Positions 38,484 through 47,754 of a DNA stretch of 64,000 bases are shown piece by piece. How positions within the stretch are numbered: the stretch's first letter is position 1; every line of letters begins with the position of its first letter. Made by a program: the position numbers and the translations under genes. Location of the stretch: assembly GCF_016863035.1 (NCBI RefSeq), contig NZ_BOOC01000002.1, positions 310,001-374,000 of the forward strand, given 5' to 3'. The notes beneath the pieces are model-generated. The model was given only the letters and a program-made list of their open reading frames with translations, was not told where the DNA came from and made no database searches. Source of the stretch: Microbispora corallina (GTDB lineage: Bacteria > Actinomycetota > Actinomycetes > Streptosporangiales > Streptosporangiaceae).

Positions 38484-40226
38484 TCAGGCCCCGCAGGCCG
38501 CCAGCACGCGCTCCACGGCCTCGTCGAGCGGGATCTCCTCCTTGGTCCCGGCGGCCCGGTCGCGCAGCTCCACGACGCCCTGGGACACGCCGCGGCCGAC
38601 GATCAGGATCGTGGGCACGCCCAGCAGCTCGGCGTCCTTGAACTTCACGCCCGGCGACACCTGGGGACGGTCGTCGACGAGCACCCGGAGCCCCCGGGCC
38701 TCCAGCGTCTCGGCCAGCCCGCTGGCGACCTCGACCTGGTTCTCCTTGCCGGTGCCGACGATGTGGACGTCGGCCGGCGCCACCTCGCGCGGCCACACCA
38801 GGCCCAGCCCGTCGTGCAGCTGCTCGGCCAGCACGGCGACGGCCCGGGAGACGCCCACGCCGTACGAGCCCATGGTGATGCGGATCGGCTTGCCGTCGGG
38901 GCCGAGCGCGTCGAGCTGCGCGGCGTCGGCGTACTTGCGGCCCAGCTGGAAGATGTGGCCGATCTCGATGCCCCGGTCGATGGACAGGGCGTGGCCGCAG
39001 CGGGGGCAGTCGTCCCCGGGCCGCACCTCGGCGGCCTCGATCGTGCCGTCGGGCTGGAAGTCCCGCCCGGCCACCACGTGCGCCGCGTGCTTGCCGGGCT
39101 CGTTGGCGCCGGTCACCCAGGACGATCCCGCGACCACCCGGGGGTCGACCAGGTAGTCGATGCCGAGCTCCTTGAGCACCTGAGGGCCGATGTAGCCGCG
39201 CACGAGGCCGGGGTGCCGGGCGAAGTCCTCCGCCTCGAAGATCTCCGGGACGCCGGGCGACAGGGACGCCTCCAGGCGCTTGAAGTCCACCTCGCGGTCG
39301 CCGGGCACGCCCACGACCAGGGTCCGCACCTCGTCGGAGCCCGGCGTCCGGACCTTCACGACGATGTTCTTCAGCGTGTCGGCCGCGGTGATCCCCAGGC
39401 CGTAGTGCTCGTTGACGTGCGCGACGAGCGAGTCGATCGTCGGCGTGTCGGGGGTGTCGAGCACCTCGAGAGGGGGCTGCCCGGCCGTGACGGCGGGCGG
39501 CGCGGGCGTGACGACGGCCTCGGCGTTGGCCGCGTAGCCGCAGTTGCGGCAGGCCACGAACGTGTCCTCGCCGGTGTCGCAGGGGGCGAGGAACTCCTCG
39601 GACGCCGACCCGCCCATGGCGCCCGACATGGCGAAGCAGATCTTGTAGTCGATGCCGAGACGGTCGAAGATCCGGATGTAGGCGTCCCGGTGCAACTCGT
39701 AGGAGCGCTTGAGGCCGTCGTCGTCGAGGTCGAAGGAGTAGGAGTCCTTCATGACGAACTCGCGGCCCCGCAGGATGCCCGCCCGGGGGCGCGCCTCGTC
39801 GCGGTACTTCGTCTGGATCTGGTAGAGGGTCACCGGGTAGTCCTTGTAGGAGGAGTACTCCCCCTTGACCATGTCGGTGAACATCTCCTCGTGGGTCGGC
39901 CCGAGGAGGTAGTCGGCGCCCTTGCGGTCCTTGAGGCGGAACAGGGTGTCGCCGTACTCGGTCCAGCGGCCGGTGGACTCGTAGAAGTCGCGGGGCAGCA
40001 GGGCGGGGAACAGCACCTCCTGGGCGCCGATCCGGTCCATCTCCTCCCGGACGACCCGGGCCACGTTCTCCAGGACGATCTTGCCGAGCGGCAGCCAGGA
40101 GTAGATGCCGGGCGCGACGCGGCGGACGTATCCGGCGCGGACGAGCAGCTTGTGGCTCGGCACTTCCGCGTCCGCCGGATCCTCACGCAGCGTGCGCAGG
40201 AACAGGGTGGACATACGCAGCAGCAC
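38484..40226 (-). CDS. proS: Prolyl-tRNA synthetase (bacterial type, with editing domain)
   Basis: A 580-residue class II synthetase. The start is GTG 40226, with AAGGAG six bases upstream. Motif 1 to motif 2 cover 20-200 ([33 protein letters not shown]), the YbaK-like editing insert 220-400, and motif 3 about 440-460 ([14 protein letters not shown]). The insert should remove mischarged alanine. Confidence 0.97.
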   Translation of the reverse strand: MLLRMSTLFLRTLREDPADAEVPSHKLLVRAGYVRRVAPGIYSWLPLGKIVLENVARVVREEMDRIGAQEVLFPALLPRDFYESTGRWTEYGDTLFRLKDRKGADYLLGPTHEEMFTDMVKGEYSSYKDYPVTLYQIQTKYRDEARPRAGILRGREFVMKDSYSFDLDDDGLKRSYELHRDAYIRIFDRLGIDYKICFAMSGAMGGSASEEFLAPCDTGEDTFVACRNCGYAANAEAVVTPAPPAVTAGQPPLEVLDTPDTPTIDSLVAHVNEHYGLGITAADTLKNIVVKVRTPGSDEVRTLVVGVPGDREVDFKRLEASLSPGVPEIFEAEDFARHPGLVRGYIGPQVLKELGIDYLVDPRVVAGSSWVTGANEPGKHAAHVVAGRDFQPDGTIEAAEVRPGDDCPRCGHALSIDRGIEIGHIFQLGRKYADAAQLDALGPDGKPIRITMGSYGVGVSRAVAVLAEQLHDGLGLVWPREVAPADVHIVGTGKENQVEVASGLAETLEARGLRVLVDDRPQVSPGVKFKDAELLGVPTILIVGRGVSQGVVELRDRAAGTKEEIPLDEAVERVLAACGA

Positions 40227-40476
40227 GGCTACTCCTTGCTCGTGAGAGGTCTCGCCGGGGTCTCCCCTGACGCCGGCGCCGGGTCCTGCGCGGATCCCTG
40301 CGCGGCTTCCTCGGGAGACGACGTCGGAGACGACGTGAAGAGGACGTGCCTCAAGGTTATCGACTCCCGGCGGCGCACCGCCTCTTCGTTACCGTGCCGC
40401 GACTGCGCGCCGCGACGCTGTGCCACGGGAGGGGGCCGCGGGACAGGGCCGCCGGACGGGGCGAAGGCGGAGGCGC

Positions 40477-40968
40477 TCAGCCGCCGAGCAGTTCCTCCCA
40501 GTGCTGCCGCGGGGCGGACCGGCCGGCTCCACTCACCGCGCGGGCGCCGCCGCCCGCGCCGTCCAGCGCCGCCGACAGCCGCCACAGCCCCGGGCGGGCG
40601 CGCAGGCGCTCCATCCCCAGTGGGTCGATGGCCCGTAAGACGAAGCTGACGCCCATGACGTCCAGGGCCGCCGTCGTGACCGTGGCGGGCCCGGCCGGCA
40701 CCGCGAGCGCGGACTGGTCCGGCTCGCCCACCCGGTCCGCCAGCAGCGCCGCGACCTCCGAGGCGTACGGCCCGTCGCGCCACTCCACATGCCAGGAGTG
40801 GTCGGCGCCCCGCCACCAGGCGAGGTCGCGGCACGCCTCCAGCATCTCCGCCTCGCAGGCGAGCGCGGCCATGACCCGGCCGAGCGCCTCATATCTCCGG
40901 GCGTTGGGCGCGCGCACGCCGTCACCGTCCGCGGCGGGCTCGGCCCGCCCCCCGTGGGTTCCCCTCAT
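40477..40968 (-). CDS. Hypothetical protein
   Basis: A 163-residue frame from ATG 40968. The middle, RRYEALGRVMAALACEAEML and AWWRGADHSWHVEWRDGPYA, looks like a folded domain, and GVSFVLRAIDPLGMERLRAR continues it. The N- and C-termini are Gly/Ala/Arg-rich. There is no signal or membrane segment. No clear Shine-Dalgarno sequence precedes ATG 40968, so the start is uncertain. I do not recognise a family. Confidence 0.55.
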   Translation of the reverse strand: MRGTHGGRAEPAADGDGVRAPNARRYEALGRVMAALACEAEMLEACRDLAWWRGADHSWHVEWRDGPYASEVAALLADRVGEPDQSALAVPAGPATVTTAALDVMGVSFVLRAIDPLGMERLRARPGLWRLSAALDGAGGGARAVSGAGRSAPRQHWEELLGG

Positions 40969-41189
40969 GTCTGGGAGGGTCCCACCGTCGCGCCGTCTCG
41001 TCCTCGGGTTTCCCCGTCTTTTAGCCCCAGAGCCCACGGGCATCACTTTGATCGTGCGGCTCATCACCCGCAACCCCCGCATACCGGACGACGCGGCGGG
41101 GCCACGCGGCGGCCCTGCTGGCAGTCGGAGGGCCTTTGATAAAGAATCGCGAATGTGGCCGCTGCGCGGCCAGGGTGACGGAGGCCAAG

Positions 41190-42500
41190 GTGACACTGCG
41201 CGTCGCGATCGTCGGCTCGGGCCCGGCCGGGATCTACACGGCCGAGGCGCTCATCAAGCAGTCCGCCGCGCCTGTCGAGGTGGACGTGCTGGAGCGGCTG
41301 CCCACGCCGTACGGCCTGGTCCGGTACGGCGTGGCCCCCGACCACACGTCGATCAAGTCGATCGCGGGCTACCTCCGGCGGGTCCTGGAGTCGCCCGGCG
41401 TGCGGTTCCTCGGCGGGGTCGAGATGGGCCCCGACTTCTCCGCCGCCGACCTGCTGTCCTGCTACGACGCGGTGGTCTACTGCACGGGCGCGATGGTGGA
41501 CCGGCACCTCGGCGTCCCCGGGGAGGACCTGCCGGGCAGCGTCGCCGCCACCGACTTCGTCAACTGGTACTGCGGGCATCCCGACGTGCCGCCGGATCGG
41601 TTCTCCCTGGACGCCGAGGAGGTCGTCGTCATCGGCGTCGGCAACGTCGCGGTCGACGTCGTGCGGATCATGGCGAAGACGGCCGACGAGCTGCGCGCGA
41701 CCGACGTGCCGGAGGAGGTGCTCGAACGGCTGGCGGCCTCCCGGGTCAAGCGCGTCCACATGGTCGGCCGCAGGGGCGCCGAGCACGCCAAGTTCACGCT
41801 CAAGGAGCTGCGCGAGCTGGGCGACCTGCTCAACGCCGACGTGCTGACGTTCCCCGACGAGGTCAAGGTCGAGGACCTGGCCGCGCTGTCGCGGCAGGCC
41901 AGGGGCAACGTCGACGTGCTGCAATCGTGGGCGTCGCGGGTGCCGGCCGACCGGCCGCGGCGGCTGGAGGTCCGCTTCTGGCTGCGCCCGGTCGAGATCA
42001 TGGGCGTCTCCCGCGTCGAGGGCGTGCGGATGGAGCGGACCCGCCTGGAGGACGGGCGGGTCGTGGGGACCGGGGAGTTCGAGACCATCCCGGCCGACAT
42101 GGTGATGCGCTCGGTGGGCTACCAGAGCGTCGCCCTCCCCGGGGTGCCGTTCGACGAGCGGTCGATGACGGTGCCGAACGCGGCGGGGCGGGTAACCGAC
42201 CGGCAGTACGTCGCGGGCTGGCTCAAACGCGGACCGACGGGCGTGATCGGCACCAACAAGTCGGACGCCGCGGAGACCGTGCGCACCCTGCTGGCCGAGG
42301 CGCGGCCCGGCGTGGCGACGGCGAGGTTCGACGACCTGCTGCGCGCCCGTGGCATCAGCCCCGTGACGTACGAGGACTGGCTGGCGATCGAGGCCGCGGA
42401 GGGCGCGCTCGCGGGCAGTCTCGGGCGCGGGGAGCGGGTGAAGCTCGTGGGGACCACGGCCATGCTCACCGCCTGCGGGCGCGGCGGCCGGCCGTCGTAG
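41190..42500 (+). CDS. Ferredoxin/adrenodoxin-type NADP+ reductase (FprA-like)
   Basis: A 436-residue flavoprotein from GTG 41190, with GGAGG about 6 nt upstream. VAIVGSGPAGIYTAEALIKQ binds FAD, TPYGLVRYGVAPDH is the adrenodoxin-reductase signature and VIGVGNVAVDVVRI binds NADP. It likely feeds electrons to ferredoxins for P450s or other oxygenases. Mycobacterial FprA is the closest model that I recall. Confidence 0.92.
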   Translation: MTLRVAIVGSGPAGIYTAEALIKQSAAPVEVDVLERLPTPYGLVRYGVAPDHTSIKSIAGYLRRVLESPGVRFLGGVEMGPDFSAADLLSCYDAVVYCTGAMVDRHLGVPGEDLPGSVAATDFVNWYCGHPDVPPDRFSLDAEEVVVIGVGNVAVDVVRIMAKTADELRATDVPEEVLERLAASRVKRVHMVGRRGAEHAKFTLKELRELGDLLNADVLTFPDEVKVEDLAALSRQARGNVDVLQSWASRVPADRPRRLEVRFWLRPVEIMGVSRVEGVRMERTRLEDGRVVGTGEFETIPADMVMRSVGYQSVALPGVPFDERSMTVPNAAGRVTDRQYVAGWLKRGPTGVIGTNKSDAAETVRTLLAEARPGVATARFDDLLRARGISPVTYEDWLAIEAAEGALAGSLGRGERVKLVGTTAMLTACGRGGRPS

Positions 42501-42525
42501 AGCGCCGACCGGAGCGGTCGGCGGG

Positions 42526-43176
42526 TCAGTTCCAGTGGGCCGGGCGGTGGTAGACGGCGCCGTCGCGGCCGTGCACGAGCGGCGGAAGCTGGGCGCGGCG
42601 GATGACGGCCTCGCCGACGGGGAACCACGCGTCGCTCGCGCGGCGCAGGGCGTCCGACCGTCTCCCGGGCGGGAAGACCGTGATCACCCGGGTCTTCGCG
42701 CCGCGCCGGGCGTCGACCCCGCGGACGGCCTCGACGGCGGCGCACAGGTCGGAGTCCGCGGACATCAGCAGGACGACGTCCACCGCGCCGAGCGCCACGT
42801 CCGCCACGATCGCGCTGGCCAGAGCGGCGTCGGACTGCTTCTCCTCGTAGCTGCGCCGGGACGTGCCGCACAGCCGGCAGCGGTCCCGTCTCTCCTGGAA
42901 ACGGCCGAGCACGATGTCCACGCCGAGGGTTTCGAGGGCCGCCTGGTAGGTCTGCTGACGCGCGAGCGCGGCCGGCTCGCCCCTGACGGGCGCGGTGAAG
43001 TAGCGGACGGCGCAGAGCTCCTGGCCGGGCTTCAACAGGCGGCGGGCGAGTGCGGACAGATCCAGCCAGAGGTAGCGGCGGCCGGCGAGGGAGCGCAGGC
43101 CGTAGTAAAGGTTGAACCCGTCCACGTAGACGCCGACACGCTCGGGTTCGGGAACCGGGTTGTCGCGCACCGGCAT
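42526..43176 (-). CDS. NYN-domain (PIN-like) protein
   Basis: A 216-residue protein. The acidic PIN-like residues are visible in VGVYVDGFNLYYG, in EEKQSDAALASAIV and in VVLLMSADSDLCAAVEAVRG. A small CRLCG pair between them may bind zinc. Such domains are putative RNases. The gene converges with fprA (25-bp gap), and its 5' side faces a plus-strand promoter and hairpin. Confidence 0.85.
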   Translation of the reverse strand: MPVRDNPVPEPERVGVYVDGFNLYYGLRSLAGRRYLWLDLSALARRLLKPGQELCAVRYFTAPVRGEPAALARQQTYQAALETLGVDIVLGRFQERRDRCRLCGTSRRSYEEKQSDAALASAIVADVALGAVDVVLLMSADSDLCAAVEAVRGVDARRGAKTRVITVFPPGRRSDALRRASDAWFPVGEAVIRRAQLPPLVHGRDGAVYHRPAHWN

Positions 43177-43256
43177 CACGTCCTAACATCGAGTCACCGC
43201 GCCAGGGGCTACGTCCCCCGGCTCTACGGCCCCCGCACGGGGGCCGTTTCTTTTCG
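43160..43256 (+). ncRNA. Candidate small RNA or attenuator with strong terminator
   Basis: A good promoter, TTGTCG (43160-43165), N18, TAACAT (43184-43189), would start RNA near 43196. The stem ACGGCCCCC/GGGGGCCGT (43226-43234/43239-43247) with loop GCAC is followed by TTCTTTTC, a textbook terminator and the only one with a real U run in the window. The RNA of about 55 nt holds two similar C-rich elements (CTACGTCCCCC, CTACGGCCCCC). It could be a free small RNA, perhaps 6C-like, or an attenuator for the 43360 gene. Confidence 0.45.
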
Positions 43257-43284
43257 CTCACCCGTTCGAACCAACGATAGCCAA

Positions 43285-43312
43285 CGGAACGTCAGTTCGC
43301 AGGCACGTTCCG
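43285..43312. promoter_or_regulatory. Inverted repeat upstream of the DUF6986 gene
   Basis: CGGAACGT (43285-43292) and its exact inverse ACGTTCCG (43305-43312) are separated by 12 bp, between the hairpin at 43226 and the gene start at 43360. It is a plausible regulator site; the regulator is unknown. Confidence 0.35.
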
Positions 43313-43359
43313 TGATGTGCTTTTCGCGGTGAGTGGTGGATTCTGCGAGGATCGTCCAC

Positions 43360-44538
43360 ATGGAGACGACGCTGACGGGCCTGGACGGGCTGCTCGACGG
43401 ATTCGCGGAGACCCACCGGGAGCAGCAGGAGCGCTTCCCGGCGCCGGAGCCGGCCTGGCAGCCGGTGCACACGGTCTACGTCCCCGCCGACCGGGTGACG
43501 TCGGCGGTCGTCGGCGAGTGGCGGCACGAGGCCACCGAGCTCCTCCACCGCCTGTACTTCACGCCGGCGGAGCTTGCCGCGGCCTTCGGCCTCGATCCCC
43601 TGCTGGCGGCCCCCGTGCACGACCGGGTCCGCAGGAAGCTCGGGGTCGAGCCCATCGAGGACCTGCGGATCGACTTCGAGGACGGGTACGGCGCCCGTCC
43701 CTCGGAGGAGGAGGACCGGCACGCCGAGAGCGCGGCGGCCGCGGTGGCCGCCATGCACGCGGACGGCACGCTGCCCCGGCGGTGGGGGCTGCGCGTCAAG
43801 TCGTTCGCCGACGGGGACCCGCGCCGGTCGATCCGCACGCTCGACGGGTTCCTCACCGAGGTCATGCGGCGGTCCGGCGGGCTGCCCGCGGGCTTCGTCG
43901 TGACCTTCCCCAAGGTGCTCATGGAGGACTACCTGCGGCAGTTCGCCCGGTGCCTGGAGGCGCTGGAGTCCACGCTGCGCCTCGACGCGGGCACGCTCCG
44001 GTTCGAGATGCAGGTGGAGGCGCCGCAGACCGTGCTGATGCTGCAGCGGTCGCCGGACCTCGTCGCGTCGCTCGGGGGGCGGCTGGCCGCGGCGCACTTC
44101 GGCGTGTTCGACTACACGGCCTCCCTCGGGCTGCCGCCGGGCGAGCAGCGGCTCGACCACCCCGCCTGCGACCACGCGCGGCACGTGATGCAGACCGCCC
44201 TGGCGGGAACGGGGGTGGAGCTGTCGGACGGCTCACTGGCCGCCGCCCCGGCGTCGGAGTCGGCCGACGACGTGCAGGCGCTGCTCCAGCGGCACTCGCA
44301 GACCGTCTCCCACTCGCTGTCCAACGGCTTCTACCAGGGCTGGGACATGCACCCGTCGCATCTGGTCAGCCGCTTCACCACCGTGTACGCCTTCCACCTG
44401 GAGTGCTACGAGCGGTACCTCGAGCGGGTGCGCGCCTGGGAGGAGCGGCGGGCGGCGTCCGGCGGCCTGCTCGACGAGCCGGCCACGGTCAAGACGCTGA
44501 TCGCGGCCATCGCCCGGGCCGACCGCGCGCTCTGCTGA
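43360..44538 (+). CDS. DUF6986 / aldolase-citrate lyase-like protein
   Basis: A 392-residue protein from ATG 43360 (GTG 43333 possible). IEDLRIDFEDGYGARPSEEE and RFEMQVEAPQTVLM resemble the acidic Mg-binding strands of HpcH/HpaI and citrate-lyase beta-type TIM barrels; HFGVFDYTASLGLP and QGWDMHPSHLVSRF are further conserved blocks. It probably handles a short-chain acyl-CoA or keto acid; the substrate is not evident. Confidence 0.8.
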   Translation: METTLTGLDGLLDGFAETHREQQERFPAPEPAWQPVHTVYVPADRVTSAVVGEWRHEATELLHRLYFTPAELAAAFGLDPLLAAPVHDRVRRKLGVEPIEDLRIDFEDGYGARPSEEEDRHAESAAAAVAAMHADGTLPRRWGLRVKSFADGDPRRSIRTLDGFLTEVMRRSGGLPAGFVVTFPKVLMEDYLRQFARCLEALESTLRLDAGTLRFEMQVEAPQTVLMLQRSPDLVASLGGRLAAAHFGVFDYTASLGLPPGEQRLDHPACDHARHVMQTALAGTGVELSDGSLAAAPASESADDVQALLQRHSQTVSHSLSNGFYQGWDMHPSHLVSRFTTVYAFHLECYERYLERVRAWEERRAASGGLLDEPATVKTLIAAIARADRALC

Positions 44539-44641
44539 CGGGTCCGGAACGCGCCGACCGCGCGCTCCGCCGGCCGGTCCGGGAACGACACGGAGCCGCC
44601 GGCGTACGAGCGCCGGGTCCGCCGTGCGCTCCGCCGGCCGG

Positions 44642-45322
44642 TCAGCCCTGGTCGACGACGCGGCGCCAGCGGCGCACGAGCGCGGAGTCGACCGGCCGGC
44701 TCCACGAGCCCCGGACCGCGCTTCCGACGTGGAAGGCCTTGATGCCGTAGTCGAGCAGCACCGGGACGTGCTCCTCCTTCAGGCCGCCTCCGGCGAGCAC
44801 CAGGGGGCCGTCCCCCGCCTCGCTCCGCGTCCGTAACACCCCGAGCCCGGCGCCCACGCCCTGCGGGGAGCCGGAGGTGAGCACGGTGGCGAGGTTCGGC
44901 AGGAGCCGCACGGCCCGCCAGGCCGCCTGGACGTCCGCGGCGTGGTCAACGGCGCGGTGGAACGTCCACGGGAGTGGGGCGACGGCGTGGATCAGCGCGT
45001 CGGTCGCCTCCCGGTCCACCGTCCCGTCGGCCGTCAGGAACCCGAAGACGAACCCGGCCGCGCCGGCCTCGGCCAGCTCCTTGACGTCCCTGCGGAGCCG
45101 GTCCAGCTCCTCCGGCGTCACGGTGAACCCGGCGTTGCACCGGAGCATGACCATCTGCGGCAGCGCGCACTCCTCCGAGATCGCCGCGACCAGGTCGGCC
45201 GAGGGGGTGAGCCCGCCCGCGCCCATGTCGGACACCACCTCGAGGCGGTCGGCCCCACCCTCCTCGGCGGCCGCGGCATCGCGCACGTCAAGCGCGATCA
45301 CTTCAAGGAGAGATCCGGTCAT
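44642..45322 (-). CDS. cutC: CutC-family protein
   Basis: A 226-residue TIM-barrel protein from ATG 45322. LEVIALDVRDAAAAEEGGAD and RLEVVSDMGAGGLTPS are the family start, and TFHRAVDHAAD and VLTSGSPQG follow. The name reflects a copper-sensitivity phenotype, but the biochemical role is disputed. No copper genes lie nearby. Confidence 0.88.
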   Translation of the reverse strand: MTGSLLEVIALDVRDAAAAEEGGADRLEVVSDMGAGGLTPSADLVAAISEECALPQMVMLRCNAGFTVTPEELDRLRRDVKELAEAGAAGFVFGFLTADGTVDREATDALIHAVAPLPWTFHRAVDHAADVQAAWRAVRLLPNLATVLTSGSPQGVGAGLGVLRTRSEAGDGPLVLAGGGLKEEHVPVLLDYGIKAFHVGSAVRGSWSRPVDSALVRRWRRVVDQG

Positions 45323-45407
45323 GAGGTGAACAGTATCGGGTGGCTTTGTTACGCCGTACGGCATCCACCCTGTTCAGGCTGGGATCAACTCCTTGTCGGA
45401 AATCGTG

Positions 45408-46019
45408 TCAGAAGCGCGCCTCGGCCGCCTGGCGCGGGACGCGGACGTGCGCGCGGGCGGCGACCGGTCGCCGCTCCAGGAGCGTTCCCGAGGCGCGCCG
45501 CTCGAAGAGCGCGCCGGAGGCCCGGTGCGGGAGGTCGACGGTGCGGACGTGCCGGAACCCCGCGTCCCGGTAGTACGCCTGCAGGCGCCGGTTGTCCTTG
45601 GAGCAGTCCAGGCGCAGCCAGTGCCGCCCCTCGGCGTCGGCCCGCAGCCCGGCCCAGTCGAGCAGCGCCTCGCCGAGGCCCTGGCCCGAGTGCGCCCGGC
45701 TCACGGCGAGCTTGTGGACGTAGAGCGCGTCGCCGGGACGGTCGGCGGGCGTCCAGAACTCGGGGTCGGCGTGGCCGTCGAGCGCCACGGTCGCCGCGGG
45801 GAGGCCGCCCCGGCCGTCGTCCAGCAGGTACAGGACCCCCTCCCGGATCAGCGGCTCGATGCGCTCCGCGGGGAAGCCGTCCGCCGGCCACTGCCGTACG
45901 CCCTGGGCGTCCAGCCAGTGGGCCGTGTCGGCGAGCAGGGCGAGGACGGCGGGCAGGTCGTCCGGGACGGCGCTGCGCAGCGTGAGCTCGGCGAGGAGGT
46001 TCAGGGTGGTCGCGGGCAT
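45408..46019 (-). CDS. GNAT-family N-acetyltransferase
   Basis: A 203-residue protein. LTLRSAVPDDLPAVLALLAD opens the domain, VHKLAVSRAHSGQGLGEALL binds acetyl-CoA and LRLDCSKDNRRLQAYYRDAG is motif B. An Arg/Ala-rich tail (about 165-203) extends beyond the usual domain end. The substrate is unknown. Confidence 0.87.
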   Translation of the reverse strand: MPATTLNLLAELTLRSAVPDDLPAVLALLADTAHWLDAQGVRQWPADGFPAERIEPLIREGVLYLLDDGRGGLPAATVALDGHADPEFWTPADRPGDALYVHKLAVSRAHSGQGLGEALLDWAGLRADAEGRHWLRLDCSKDNRRLQAYYRDAGFRHVRTVDLPHRASGALFERRASGTLLERRPVAARAHVRVPRQAAEARF

Positions 46020-46305
46020 GCTTGGTCCTTTCGGTGCTGACGGCGTTCGGGCGATCGCGAAGAGTGACGACGCGAAGGCGCGCGGCCCCGCGTCGCGGAC
46101 GGACTCAAGATCGCCTCAGGGCGCCCGGGGGCGGCGGGGCGAGGGAGGGCGGCGGGGTCGCGCCGGGCCGTCCCGCCGGCGCACGCGCGGCCGGGACGGC
46201 GGACGGTCGGGGGTCGGCGCGCGGGCGGCGGGCGGCCCCGGACCACCCCGGGGAGGGGAGGGCGGCCGGAGGCGTCCCCTCAGCGGCGAGGGCGCCCGGG
46301 CCTCG

Positions 46306-47058
46306 TCAATGACGGTCCAGCTCGTATCGGATCAGGTGTTTGTCGGCGGGGAGCACCGACACGGCGACGCGCACGGGCGTGTCCTCCGTGTCGTAGCCGA
46401 CCCGGACGTAGACGACGACGGGCGTGCCGGGTTCCAGCTGGAGCCGCGCCGACTCATCCGAGGTCGGCATACGTGCCGAGATATCGTCGACAACCCTGAC
46501 CTGGGGGTGTCCGAGCTCCTCCAGTACGCGGTTGGCGCCGCGCGTGATATCCCCCGGCCTGCCGATCTCCGAGTCCGCGACCAGGTCGAGCGGGAAGTAG
46601 GAGTCCAGCGTGTTGTACGGCTGGCCGTCCACGAACCGCAGGCGGCGGCGTACGACGGCGAGCGCCCCGTCGGCGAGGGCGAGCCGGGTGGCCACGTCCT
46701 CGGGGGGCTCCACGATGGACACCTCGATGCGCTGGTCGGCCGTCCGGCCCTCGGCCGTGACGGCGTGCACGAACGAGTCGAAGCGCGGCTCGCCCTGGTC
46801 CAGCGGCAGGAACTCGTCCTGGGGGCGCATGAGGAGAGGGCGCCTCTCGCGCACGAACGTCCCGCGCCGGCGCATCCGCAGGATGAGACCTTCGTTCTCG
46901 AGCTCACCGAGGGCCAGCCGCACGGTGTTGCGGCTGACGCCATGGGCCTCCATGAGGTCGGTCTCGGTCGGAATCTGGTCGCCTGGCGCGAGTTCGCCCG
47001 TGTAGATGGCCCTGCGTACCTCGGCGGCCACCTGCTGGTAGAGCGACGATCGTGCCAT
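46306..47058 (-). CDS. GntR-family regulator with UTRA domain
   Basis: A 250-residue protein. The winged helix is at 3-72 (SLYQQVAAEVRRAIYTGELA, TDLMEAHGVSRNTVRLALGE, RRRGTFVRE), and a UTRA domain follows from about 90 (DGALAVVRRRLRFVDGQPYN). It is divergent from the small protein at 47196. A dyad in its own leader (TTGTT-CC-AACAA, 47078-47089) could be its operator. Confidence 0.9.
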   Translation of the reverse strand: MARSSLYQQVAAEVRRAIYTGELAPGDQIPTETDLMEAHGVSRNTVRLALGELENEGLILRMRRRGTFVRERRPLLMRPQDEFLPLDQGEPRFDSFVHAVTAEGRTADQRIEVSIVEPPEDVATRLALADGALAVVRRRLRFVDGQPYNTLDSYFPLDLVADSEIGRPGDITRGANRVLEELGHPQVRVVDDISARMPTSDESARLQLEPGTPVVVYVRVGYDTEDTPVRVAVSVLPADKHLIRYELDRH

Positions 47059-47077
47059 CTTTCCTCAATCCACCCTT

Positions 47078-47154
47078 TTGTTCCAACAAATCTAGAGGAT
47101 CTCGGTCTTTCAAGAAACAACCCCTTGACCGGAGCGCATCCGGCCGCGCATTAT
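47078..47154. promoter_or_regulatory. Divergent GntR/small-protein promoter region
   Basis: TTGTTCCAACAA (47078-47089) is a dyad with 5-bp arms, close to the gntR start. On the plus strand TTGACC (47125-47130), N18, CATTAT (47149-47154) is a good promoter for the 47196 gene. GTTGGTACAAAT, just after the -10, is GntR-like (GGTAC core). Confidence 0.45.
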
Positions 47155-47195
47155 CCAAACGTTGGTACAAATCCATCCAATGGGGGTGGGGCAGG

Positions 47196-47522
47196 GTGCT
47201 AGCGGTTCGTGCGGGTACGCCGTACTTGCCCTGGCGCGACCCCGGCGAGGCGACGCGACTGCTGCGTTACGCGTTGCATCGGCAGGGGTTCACCCACACC
47301 TACCAGAGCAACGGGAACGGCATGTCAGTGCTGTCGGTATCCACCGACCTGACCGTCTGGTGCAAGAACGGGTCATTCGTGTGGCATGAGGGGGACGTGG
47401 TCGTGACCCACCCCTCGGACGACCCCGACGGCGCGACACGCCTGATCATGCGTCATTACAGGACGCCGGAGCGGCCGTCCGAGGAGGAGGACGACGGCTC
47501 CCCGCTGACTCCGCGCGATTGA
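47196..47522 (+). CDS. Hypothetical protein beside a GntR regulator
   Basis: A 108-residue protein from GTG 47196. WRDPGEATRLLRYALHRQGF and MSVLSVSTDLTVWCKNGSFV look like a compact alpha/beta domain; the last 20 residues are acidic. There is no export signal. It has its own promoter opposite the GntR gene and is probably a target. The family is not recognised. Confidence 0.6.
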   Translation: MLAVRAGTPYLPWRDPGEATRLLRYALHRQGFTHTYQSNGNGMSVLSVSTDLTVWCKNGSFVWHEGDVVVTHPSDDPDGATRLIMRHYRTPERPSEEEDDGSPLTPRD

Positions 47523-47575
47523 ACGAGGTCTCGACCCCAACCCTCGCCGGGGTCGAGGTCTCGCGCCGGGGCGGT

Positions 47576-47614
47576 ACGCGTCCTGGCGGGTCCCCCACGC
47601 CCGCCAGGACGCGT
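47576..47614 (+). terminator. Terminator hairpin after the 47196 gene
   Basis: A perfect 15-bp stem (47576-47590 with 47600-47614) has the loop TCCCCCACG. A weaker 9-bp stem (47530-47538 with 47549-47557) precedes it directly after the stop at 47522. Together they make tandem terminators. Confidence 0.6.
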
Positions 47615-47754
47615 TGCCGTGACCGGGCCCGGGAGTCCATTCGCCCCGATGGGGAATGCACGTACCCGAAGTCGCCTTGAAACTTATTTGGAGGCCCTGT
47701 GCCGTCCGGGCACGGTTCCGGGCGGCGGCCGGCGGCGACGGAGGAGGCCCGCGC

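Noticed and set aside
40229-40354. 41-codon TTG-started frame just upstream of proS, ending in its ribosome site
   Set aside because: Rare start, low-complexity Ser/Pro/Ala/Glu sequence; could be a leader peptide but nothing supports translation.
43196-43250. Possible tRNA in the gap between the NYN and DUF6986 genes
   Set aside because: No T-loop or anticodon arm pattern and too short; only the promoter-hairpin structure is convincing.
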